From Eubacteriaceae bacterium (GTDB taxonomy: Bacteria; Bacillota; Clostridia; Lachnospirales; Lachnospiraceae), in contig CABJBF010000008.1 in NCBI GenBank assembly GCA_902363805.1, positions 1-44,344 of the forward strand: 44,344 nucleotides of DNA, given 5' to 3'. Below are positions 7,228-14,592 of this stretch, in pieces. The notes beneath the pieces are model-generated. The model was given only the letters and a program-made list of their open reading frames with translations, did not search any database and was not told the DNA's origin. The stretch's first letter is position 1. Each line of letters opens with the position of its first letter. Made by a program: the position numbers and the translations under genes.

Positions 7228-7563
7228 CCTGGATTAGATGAACAGGGTGGTCCAAATCATGTCGGAAATTATTGTGATGCACCGTATTTATACGATACAA
7301 AAGGTGACAAATTAATGGAAAGAAATACTCTTTCATATATTAATCATTTTAGTCACTACATAAAACCGGGAGCTAAAAGAGTGGCATTTAGCAGATATTC
7401 AGACGATGTAGATGTTACATCATTTGAAAACCCTAATGGAGACATTGTGGTAGTCGTGTTAAATAAAACAAATGAAAGCAGACCTGCCGGTATTAGAGTT
7501 AATGATACGGTAGCACAATTAAATATGCCACCAATGTCAATTATGACAGGAGTAATTAATTAG
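7228..7563 (+). pseudogene. C-terminal remnant of a GH30 glycoside hydrolase
   Basis: The frame from 7228 reads GLDEQGGPNHVGNYCDAPYL and continues to a stop at 7561. It matches the last ~110 residues of GH30 family beta-glucosidase/endoglycanase proteins: the DExGGPNHVGNYC block, HFSHYIKPGAKRVAFSRY, and the closing beta-sandwich strand with NPNGDIVVVVLNKT. The remaining ~330 residues, including both catalytic glutamates, are absent, and an in-frame TGA (7225-7227) precedes it. An internal ATG at 7315 has an AAGGTG-like site, so an 82-residue peptide could be made, but it would hold no active site. This looks like a relic left by deletion of a polysaccharide-degrading gene next to ldh. Confidence 0.82.
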
Positions 7564-7581
7564 AATACCCCAATCTTAAAA

Positions 7582-7630
7582 GACCCTCGATAGTTAGAAA
7601 AAATCTAACGATTGAGGGTCAAATTAATTT
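7582..7630. terminator. Bidirectional terminator hairpin
   Basis: GACCCTC (7582-7588) and GAGGGTC (7614-7620) enclose a further GTTAGA/TCTAAC stem with an A-rich loop, a hairpin of about 16 paired positions. It is flanked by AAATTAATTTT on the right and by an A-rich stretch on the left (T-rich on the complement). It lies between the GH30 remnant and trxA, which are read toward each other. Confidence 0.82.
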
Positions 7631-7651
7631 TGTATTTTTGAAAATTTGTAA

Positions 7652-7957
7652 TTAATCTAGCAATGACAATAATTCTGCTTTTGAAACCAGACCAATGCTT
7701 TTATTTGTTATTTCACCATTTTTAAATACTATTACTGTTGGAATAGAAGCTATTTTGTATTTAACTCCTAAGCCGGGTTGCTCGTCAACATTTACCTTTC
7801 CAACAACTATATCATTTCGTTCTTCAGCAATCTGTTTAATTACAGGTGAGAGCATCTTACATGGACCACACCAGTCAGCCCAAAAATCTACAAGTACAGT
7901 TTTGTCACTGTTTAATACTAATTCATCAAAGTTTTCAGTTGTAATTTCTAATTCCAT
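7652..7957 (-). CDS. trxA: Thioredoxin
   Basis: A 101-residue thioredoxin with the redox centre WCGPC in FWADWCGPCKMLSPV, and the cis-Pro loop in ASIPTVIVFKNG. It reduces disulfides in cytoplasmic proteins and normally works with thioredoxin reductase, which is not in this window. ATG at 7957 is chosen because AAAGGAGG lies directly upstream; an in-frame ATG ten codons earlier lacks a ribosome binding site. It is on the same strand as the hydrogenase gene but 166 bases downstream, so cotranscription is possible. Confidence 0.93.
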   Translation of the reverse strand: MELEITTENFDELVLNSDKTVLVDFWADWCGPCKMLSPVIKQIAEERNDIVVGKVNVDEQPGLGVKYKIASIPTVIVFKNGEITNKSIGLVSKAELLSLLD

Positions 7958-8123
7958 ATTAAAGCCTCCTTTATCTAAAGTTTGCATAATGATGATAGAA
8001 AGATAATTAGATGTGTTATCTATTTTAGCCTTTCATCATATAATGATTATACACATTTTTGTTAAAATTATTAGTATATAAAATAAAAATTGTATTAAGA
8101 TAATATATAAAATAACATGATAA

Positions 8124-9647
8124 TTATTTATCAGCATCTTCTTCAGTAATTAATTTCAAATAATCAACATAATATGTTTCAGAAGAATTTTTTAATTGTG
8201 AGTTAGCCATTTCCTGCTTTAATTTTATTTCAGCTCTTTTAGCATCACTTAAAACTCCGGCACCGCCTACACAACCACCGGGACATGCCATTCCTTCTAA
8301 TAAATATCCATTGTATTTTCCTGCTTTTGCTAAAGTAAGCATTTTTTTACACTCTGCAAGTCCTTGTGCACTGACAACATTGACTTCTTTATCAGGATCA
8401 ATTTTCTTAATAACATTTTTTACAGCATTAGCAACACCGCCACTAGCAGCAAATCCTTTACCATCAGCAGAAGATGTCTGGAGTTCCTCTTCAACTTCTA
8501 ATTCAGAAAATTCAATTGATTTAGCATCAAATATTCCCATAAGTTCTTCAAATGTAAGAACAAAATCAACATCACTTCTAACACTTCGTCTGCTTGCTTC
8601 AAGTTTTTTAGCAGCACATGGCCCTATAAAAACAACCTTACAATCCGGATGGTCTTTTTTAATCATACGACCTGTTAAAACCATTGGTGTAAGTGCCATT
8701 GAAATACAATTTGCATATTCAGGGAAAGTCTTTTTCGCCATTACAGACCATGCCGGACAACAACTTGTTCCCATAAAAGGAATCTTTTCAGGTACTTCTT
8801 CAAGGAAATCTTCAGCTTCCTGAATTGCACATAAGTCTGCACCAACAGCAACTTCAATCATATCTTCAAATCCAACAGCTTTTAAAGCAGCGCGTACCTG
8901 TGCAGATGTAACAGCACCGCCAAACTGATTTACAAATGATGGGGCTATTGCTGCATATATTGGCGTGTCACTCTTAAGTGCAAGAACAGTCTGGAATATC
9001 TGGCTTTTATCGACAATTGCACTAAATGGGCAACTTACAAGACACATTCCACAAGATACACATTGTTCATAATCAATATCTGCACGTCCATATTCATCTG
9101 ATTTGATAGCGTTCATTCCACATGCTTTTGCACAAGGACGTTCCTGTTTAATAATGGCATTATAAGGACATGCTGAAACACATTTACCACATTTAATACA
9201 TTTATCCTGATCAATAATAGAACGACCGTTTTCCATATGAATAGCTTTTTTAGGACATACTTCAATACAAGGATGTTCTAAACAACCCTGACATCCGTTA
9301 GTTATTAAAATTCGTTTTTCAGGACATGCATGGCATGCAAATTTAATTATATTAATAAGTGGTGGATCATAGTATTTTTCATCAATAGCACTTTTATCAA
9401 TACCTTCCGAAAGAGGAGCATGTTCAGATACTTTTCTTATAGGGAGTCCGATAGTAGCACGCAATCTTTCTCCTATAATTGCTCTCTCAAGAAAAATATT
9501 GTCATAGTAGCTACCAATTTCACCTGGCATAATCTTATATGGTAGTTCTTCCATACGTGAGAAATCTCCACCTTCATATGCCATTCGGGCAACTTCCGTA
9601 AATACTTTATGCCTAATCTCAGTTTTATTTGAGTATATACCTCTCAT
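8124..9647 (-). CDS. [FeFe] hydrogenase, group B-like, with N-terminal ferredoxin domains
   Basis: The 507-residue protein has an N-terminal cysteine-rich part (about 105-210) with several CxxCxxC...CP clusters for [4Fe-4S] centres, followed by an H-cluster domain. The three H-cluster motifs are TSCCPAW (294-300), GPCAAKK (342-348) and MACPGGC (453-459), so all cluster-binding cysteines are present. The TSCCP and GPC variants, in place of TSCSP and MPC of classical enzymes, are those of group B hydrogenases, whose in vivo direction and partners are poorly known. The likely reaction is reversible H2/proton conversion with ferredoxin. An AAAGGA site precedes the ATG. The maturases HydE, HydF and HydG are not in the window. 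Confidence in the fold is high, in the precise role moderate. Confidence 0.87.
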   Translation of the reverse strand: MRGIYSNKTEIRHKVFTEVARMAYEGGDFSRMEELPYKIMPGEIGSYYDNIFLERAIIGERLRATIGLPIRKVSEHAPLSEGIDKSAIDEKYYDPPLINIIKFACHACPEKRILITNGCQGCLEHPCIEVCPKKAIHMENGRSIIDQDKCIKCGKCVSACPYNAIIKQERPCAKACGMNAIKSDEYGRADIDYEQCVSCGMCLVSCPFSAIVDKSQIFQTVLALKSDTPIYAAIAPSFVNQFGGAVTSAQVRAALKAVGFEDMIEVAVGADLCAIQEAEDFLEEVPEKIPFMGTSCCPAWSVMAKKTFPEYANCISMALTPMVLTGRMIKKDHPDCKVVFIGPCAAKKLEASRRSVRSDVDFVLTFEELMGIFDAKSIEFSELEVEEELQTSSADGKGFAASGGVANAVKNVIKKIDPDKEVNVVSAQGLAECKKMLTLAKAGKYNGYLLEGMACPGGCVGGAGVLSDAKRAEIKLKQEMANSQLKNSSETYYVDYLKLITEEDADK

Positions 9648-10031
9648 ATTTTTATCCTTTCGTGGTAATTTATTAAAATAATTCTAATTAAATCTGACAA
9701 ACTCTACAGTTAAAAACTTTATCATTTATGCAATGATGTCTGATTTAAATATATACATTGCTATGTATGTTGAACTTTAGTAAACAATAGCAATACATAC
9801 TAAAATTATAACATAGTGTAATTATTTAAAACAAGTTAAATATAGGTAGAAAACGATTCCTTAATTCATTAAAAACATATATAAATTGAACAAATAATAT
9901 TAATAAGTTGGTAAGGCATAGAAATATATATAATTTTATGGTGGAAAAGTTATTTGTATATGTGATAAAATTGTACGAATAGTTTTAAGACAAAAGAAAA
10001 ATATAAGTAAATATAAAAGAGAGATAAAGAA
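9648..10031. other. Intergenic region between divergent hydrogenase and MATE genes
   Basis: This AT-rich 384-base gap must hold the promoters of both divergent genes, but no near-consensus pair is evident. An inverted repeat, ATTGCTAT (9757-9764) with ATAGCAAT (9787-9794), flanked by GTATGT and ACATAC, could be an operator or a hairpin. Nothing else is recognised. Confidence 0.4.
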
Positions 10032-11396
10032 ATGGAAGAAAATAGTGAAATCAGAAATCCGTTAGGGATTGAACCGATAAGTAAGTTGTTACGTAAATTC
10101 GCGATACCAAGTATAGTAGCTATGCTTGTAAGCTCTTTTTATAATATAGTCGATCAGTTTTTCATAGGAAGAACTGTTGGGACGTTGGGAAATGCAGCTA
10201 CAAATGTAGCTTTTCCTGTAAGTACAATATGTGTAGCATTAGGTTTACTATTTGGAATTGGTGGTGCGGCAGCATTTAATATTGAAATGGGAAAAGGAAA
10301 TAAAGAAAAAGCCCCATTTTATATAGGTAATGTTGTTACAGGAATAATGATACTTGGAACTATAATAGCTATAGGAATATTATTGTTTTTAACACCTTTA
10401 TTAAAATTTTTTGGAGCACCTGACAATGTTTTAGGATATGCTAAAGATTACGTTGGTGTTACGGCAATTGGAATACCATTTCTTATAATGGGACTTGGGG
10501 GAGGACATATTATAAGGGCGGACGGAAGCCCTGATTTTTCTATGATATGCAATCTTGTAGGTGCAGTAATTAATATAATTCTTGATTATTTGTTTGTTAT
10601 GGTATTTGATTGGCAAATGAAAGGGGCAGCGTTAGCAACAATTATTGGACAATTTGTTTCATTTGCATTAGTAATAAATTATTTAAGAAACTATAAGACA
10701 GTACGATTAAAGAAAGAACATTTCATTCCATCTTTAAAATATATTGGAAGAATTGCATCATTAGGTGTTACACCATTTTCCAATCAGATAGCAATAATGA
10801 TTGTTCAAATTACATTAAATAAATCGTTGACATACTATGGGGCGTTATCAAATTATGGGGATTCAATTCCGTTAGCGTGTGCAGGCATAATAATGAAAGT
10901 TAATCAAATTTATTTTGCTGTGATAATTGGACTATCGCAGGGAATACAGCCAATTGCAAGTTTTAATATAGGCGCAAAAAATTATAGCAGAGTGAAAGAA
11001 ACATATAAACTAGCTGTTATAAGTGGTACAATAGTATCAGTGATAGCCTTTATAATGTTTCAGGTTTTCCCAAGAAATATCATTAGTATATTTGGAAATG
11101 GTACAAAAGAATATTATCAGTTTGCAACAAATTATTTTAGAATATTTTTGTTTATGACATTTGCAAATGCGATACAGCCAATAACTTCAACTTTTTGTAC
11201 GGCAATTGGAAAAGCAATGAAGGGAACTTTTCTTGCACTTACAAGACAGATTATTTTTCTACTACCTTTAATAGTAGTTTTACCGATGATATTTGGAATA
11301 AATGGCATTATGTATGCGGCACCTATAGCAGATGGTGGGGCAGCAGTTATATCAATAATTGTTATACGAGGAATATTTAGAAAAATGGGAGAATAA
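10032..11396 (+). CDS. MATE family efflux transporter
   Basis: The 454-residue protein has about twelve hydrophobic segments in two similar halves. Its opening PLGIEPISKLLRKFAIPSIVAMLVSSFYNIVDQFFIGR is typical of MATE (multidrug and toxic compound extrusion) proteins of the MepA/DinF-like branch, and a second-half block TPFSNQIAIMIVQ begins near residue 247. MATE proteins exchange Na+ or H+ for cationic drugs or metabolites across the cytoplasmic membrane. The ribosome binding site is weak (GAGAGATAAAG). The stop lies one base before the next gene, indicating translational coupling. The substrate cannot be told from sequence. Confidence 0.92.
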   Translation: MEENSEIRNPLGIEPISKLLRKFAIPSIVAMLVSSFYNIVDQFFIGRTVGTLGNAATNVAFPVSTICVALGLLFGIGGAAAFNIEMGKGNKEKAPFYIGNVVTGIMILGTIIAIGILLFLTPLLKFFGAPDNVLGYAKDYVGVTAIGIPFLIMGLGGGHIIRADGSPDFSMICNLVGAVINIILDYLFVMVFDWQMKGAALATIIGQFVSFALVINYLRNYKTVRLKKEHFIPSLKYIGRIASLGVTPFSNQIAIMIVQITLNKSLTYYGALSNYGDSIPLACAGIIMKVNQIYFAVIIGLSQGIQPIASFNIGAKNYSRVKETYKLAVISGTIVSVIAFIMFQVFPRNIISIFGNGTKEYYQFATNYFRIFLFMTFANAIQPITSTFCTAIGKAMKGTFLALTRQIIFLLPLIVVLPMIFGINGIMYAAPIADGGAAVISIIVIRGIFRKMGE

Positions 11397-11397
11397 A

Positions 11398-11706
11398 ATG
11401 TACTATATTTATATGTTAAGATGTAAAGACGATTCGATTTACACAGGGATAACTACGGATTTAGATAGAAGAATGAAAGAACATTTTGGAGCAGGAGAAA
11501 AAAGTGCAAAATATACAAGAAGTCATGTGGCTTTAAAACTTGAAGCTGCTTGGCAGACAGAAAATAAAGCACTTGCATCTAAATTAGAATATTGGATTAA
11601 ACAACTAAGCAAAGCACAAAAAGAGATTCTTATAAAAGATGATACGAGAATGGATTCTATTATGGGTGATAGAATCGATGTAAAAAAATATAGTAAGAAA
11701 TATTAA
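11398..11706 (+). CDS. GIY-YIG domain protein, UPF0213 (YazA-like)
   Basis: The 102-residue protein is a single GIY-YIG domain: YIYMLRCKDDSIYTGIT at 3-19 carries the two signature strands, followed by RRMKEH, and GEKSAKYTRSH. This is the pattern of the small UPF0213 family, related to the catalytic domain of GIY-YIG nucleases, with no settled cellular role. The start at 11398 is one base after the MATE stop; a longer reading frame from 11359 would overlap the MATE gene and lacks a binding site. Transcription is probably shared with the MATE gene. Confidence 0.88.
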   Translation: MYYIYMLRCKDDSIYTGITTDLDRRMKEHFGAGEKSAKYTRSHVALKLEAAWQTENKALASKLEYWIKQLSKAQKEILIKDDTRMDSIMGDRIDVKKYSKKY

Positions 11707-11733
11707 CAATTAGTTAAATTTTGAATTAAGTTG

Positions 11734-11761
11734 TTGACAGATTAAAAAATATGAGTAAAAT
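11734..11761 (+). promoter_or_regulatory. Promoter of the marR-ABC operon
   Basis: TTGACA at 11734-11739 and TAAAAT at 11756-11761 are 16 bp apart. The predicted start lies inside the first of three palindromes immediately downstream. Confidence 0.75.
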
Positions 11762-11763
11762 AA

Positions 11764-11808
11764 TAAACACTGTTTATAGTTAACATTGTTAAATGTAAAC
11801 GGCGTTTA
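11764..11808 (+). promoter_or_regulatory. Triple palindromic operator, likely for the MarR repressor
   Basis: Three 13-bp palindromes follow one another: TAAACACTGTTTA (11764-11776), TTAACATTGTTAA (11780-11792) and TAAACGGCGTTTA (11796-11808). They share TWAAC-N3-GTTWA and their centres are 16 bp apart each time. They overlap the predicted transcription start of marR, as expected for an autoregulated MarR operon. The third palindrome is followed by a T-run, so the region could also fold as a terminator-like hairpin in the transcript. Confidence 0.7.
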
Positions 11809-11855
11809 TTTTTTTATTGCTAAAGTCTAGTTAAGCTTGGAGGTGACAGGATGAA

Positions 11856-12326
11856 ATGAGCGAGTACAATAAGGAACTTGTAGAAAAGGTTATGAAAGGA
11901 ATGATGAAATTCAGAAAGTTTCACCATCCAAAATTATCTGATGACATTTCAAGAATGGAAGGCAGTATAATATTTTGGCTTGTTAAATCAGAAAAAATGG
12001 AAAATAAATCAGTCAATGTATCAGAACTTGCAGAAGGATTGCATGTGTCAATGCAGTCTATTTCAAGAACACTTAAAAGTTTGGAAAATAAAGGATATAT
12101 TGTAAGAGAAGTAGATTCTGATAATAGAAGGAATACATTAATAAAATTGTCAAAAAAAGGCAATGAACTTGTAGATAAGAAAAAAAAGGATGTGGAAGGA
12201 TATTTTGAAAGAGTATTTTCACATTTTACTGAAGAAGAATTACAGCAATATCTGAATTTTCAGGAAAAATTTTATGCAGCTATACTTGAAGAAGGCAAGA
12301 CAATAAAAAAAGAAAAGGAGAATTAA
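11856..12326 (+). CDS. MarR family transcriptional regulator
   Basis: This 156-residue protein has the winged helix-turn-helix layout of MarR regulators: VNVSELAEGLHVSMQSISRTLKSLENKGYIVREVDSDNRRNTLIKLSKKG, with recognition helix near residues 62-76 and the DxRRxxxxLT-like wing. Such proteins bind palindromic operators as dimers and usually repress the exporter genes they are transcribed with, being released by small molecules. It starts at ATG 11856, 10 bases after GGAGGTG; another ATG at 11851 would give only ATG-AAA-TGA, whose stop overlaps this start. The ABC gene begins one base after its stop, so it most likely controls the exporter. Confidence 0.9.
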   Translation: MSEYNKELVEKVMKGMMKFRKFHHPKLSDDISRMEGSIIFWLVKSEKMENKSVNVSELAEGLHVSMQSISRTLKSLENKGYIVREVDSDNRRNTLIKLSKKGNELVDKKKKDVEGYFERVFSHFTEEELQQYLNFQEKFYAAILEEGKTIKKEKEN

Positions 12327-12327
12327 G

Positions 12328-14592
12328 ATGAGATTTTTTAAAAATTTCAAAGGGCATATGCCAATGGTATTTACAATAATAGCATTTTTGTTTATACAGG
12401 CTATGTGCGACCTGTCTTTACCTGATTATACAGCATCATTAATTGATACAGGTATTAATAATTCAGGAATTGAATATGCAACACCGGAGAAAATTTCAGA
12501 AGAAAGTTATCAGGGAATTGCAATGTGGATGACTGATAAAGAAAAAAGTAAATGGGAGTCTGCATATAAGAAACAAAGTAATGGAAATTATAAGTTAAAA
12601 GATAAATCAAAAGAAAACATGGAAAAGTTAGATAAGACTTTTTCAGAACCAATTCTTGTATATTCAATGATTTCCCAGACACAGGACAAGAAGAGCGATA
12701 ATGAAAATGCCGGTCAGGATATAAGTGAGTACATGAAAGAAATTGATATGGATTCTCTTGATAACCAGACTAAGATGGACTTAGCAGCGGTTCAAAATGG
12801 AACTATGACACAGGAACAGTTTATGGCAGCTCATTTCGATTTAATAAGAGATACAGTAAGAGATAAAATGGGGTCAGCAATTGATTCTATGGGAGATTCT
12901 CTTGTTCAGTCTTCAGCTATTTCATTTGTAAAAAAGGAATACAAAAAAATCGGAGTAGATGTTGAAGCAAAGCAATTTAGTTATTTGTGGAGCACAGGAG
13001 CAAAAATGCTTGCAATGGCACTTTTAATGACTGTAAGTGCAATTATTGTTGGTTTCCTCGCATCTAAAGTATCAGCTTCAATCGGTAAAGAATTAAGAGA
13101 AAAAGTATTTAATAAAGTATTGGAATTTTCTGATGCAGAGATTAATAAGTTCTCTACAGCATCATTAATTACAAGAAGTACAAATGATGTTCAACAAATT
13201 CAAATGGTATGTGTAATGCTTCTTAGAATGGTTGCTTATGCCCCTATTCTTGCTGTGGGCGGCATAATAATGGTTATAAAAACACACTCAGGTATGGAGT
13301 GGATTATCGTAGTTGCTGTTGCTGCTCTTTTATGTTTGGTAGCAATATTGATGGCTTTAGCTATGCCTAAGTTTAAAATTATGCAGGATTTAGTTGACAG
13401 AGTAAACCTTGTTTCGAGAGAAATTTTAACAGGAATTCCTGTAATAAGAGCATTTAGCAGAGAAAAGAAAGAAGAAGAAAGATTTGATGTTGCAAATAAA
13501 TCTTTGACAAAGGTAATGTTATTTACAAATAGAGTAATGACATTTATGATGCCACTTATGATGATGGTAATGTATGGAATTACAATATTGATTGAATGGG
13601 TTGCAAGCCACAGAATTGATCAGGGTGCTTTGGAAGTTGGTTCTATGACTGCATTTATTACATATACAATGCAGATAGTTATGTCTTTCCTTATGATAAC
13701 AATGGTATCAATTATGCTTCCTAGAGCAGCAGTTGCAGCAGAAAGAATAGATGACGTTTTAGATACAGATGTTTCTATAAAAGATAAAAAAGAAGCTAAG
13801 ATGTTAGATGCACCAAAGGGAATTGTAGAATTTAAAAATGTTGATTTTAAATATCCTGATGGAGATACAAATGTTTTAGAAGGAATAGATTTTATTGCTA
13901 AACCTGGTGAAGCTACTGCTATTATAGGTAGTACAGGTAGTGGTAAGAGTACTGTAGCAAAACTTATTCCTAGATTTTATGATGTAACAGAGGGACAGAT
14001 TACAATTGATGGAATCGATGTAAAAGATTTATCACAGAAATCAATAAGGGATAATATTGGATATGTACCGCAAAAGGGAATTTTGTTCTCAGGAACAATT
14101 GCATCTAATATAAAATATGGAGCAGAGAATGCATCTGACGAACAAATGTTAGAGGCAGCAACAATTGCTCAGGCAACAGAATTTATTGATGGTAAAGAAG
14201 AAAAATATGATAGTCCTATTTCACAGGGGGGAACTAATGTTTCAGGAGGACAGAAACAGCGTTTATCAATTGCAAGAGCAATTGTAAAAAATCCAAGAAT
14301 ATATATTTTTGATGACAGTTTCTCAGCGTTAGACTTTAAGACTGATGCAGCATTAAGAAAAGCATTGAGTCCGAAAGTAAAAGAAAGTACGGTAATTATT
14401 GTAGCTCAAAGAATAAGCACTGTATTACAGGCAAATCAGATTGTTGTTTTAGATGATGGAAAGATGGTTGGAAAAGGAACGCACAAGGAATTAATGCAGA
14501 ATTGTGAAGTATATAAACAGATAGCATCATCTCAGATGTCAGAATCTGAATTGGCAGCAAGTTTAAATGAGGAGGTGGATAAAGATGAGTAA
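12328..14592 (+). CDS. ABC multidrug exporter half-transporter, degenerate-site subunit
   Basis: The 754-residue protein is a fused membrane domain plus ATPase. A ~190-residue extracytoplasmic insertion (about 30-220) between the first two helices is much larger than in ordinary half-transporters. The ATPase domain has Walker A GSTGSGKST (534-542), an intact signature SGGQ (639-642), but Walker B ends FDD (661-663), with Asp663 where the catalytic Glu normally sits. This pattern is typical of one member of heterodimeric exporters such as BmrCD and LmrCD. The partner gene overlaps its end by 8 bp. The ribosome binding site is AAAAGGAG. Substrate unknown; drug or peptide export is the family expectation. 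Confidence 0.92.
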   Translation: MRFFKNFKGHMPMVFTIIAFLFIQAMCDLSLPDYTASLIDTGINNSGIEYATPEKISEESYQGIAMWMTDKEKSKWESAYKKQSNGNYKLKDKSKENMEKLDKTFSEPILVYSMISQTQDKKSDNENAGQDISEYMKEIDMDSLDNQTKMDLAAVQNGTMTQEQFMAAHFDLIRDTVRDKMGSAIDSMGDSLVQSSAISFVKKEYKKIGVDVEAKQFSYLWSTGAKMLAMALLMTVSAIIVGFLASKVSASIGKELREKVFNKVLEFSDAEINKFSTASLITRSTNDVQQIQMVCVMLLRMVAYAPILAVGGIIMVIKTHSGMEWIIVVAVAALLCLVAILMALAMPKFKIMQDLVDRVNLVSREILTGIPVIRAFSREKKEEERFDVANKSLTKVMLFTNRVMTFMMPLMMMVMYGITILIEWVASHRIDQGALEVGSMTAFITYTMQIVMSFLMITMVSIMLPRAAVAAERIDDVLDTDVSIKDKKEAKMLDAPKGIVEFKNVDFKYPDGDTNVLEGIDFIAKPGEATAIIGSTGSGKSTVAKLIPRFYDVTEGQITIDGIDVKDLSQKSIRDNIGYVPQKGILFSGTIASNIKYGAENASDEQMLEAATIAQATEFIDGKEEKYDSPISQGGTNVSGGQKQRLSIARAIVKNPRIYIFDDSFSALDFKTDAALRKALSPKVKESTVIIVAQRISTVLQANQIVVLDDGKMVGKGTHKELMQNCEVYKQIASSQMSESELAASLNEEVDKDE

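Noticed and set aside
9732..9743. AATGATGTCTGA, also present at 3473-3484 in the foldback before the sigma gene
   Set aside because: Flanking bases do not align and no stem forms at 9732, so a chance 12-mer match is more likely than a shared element.
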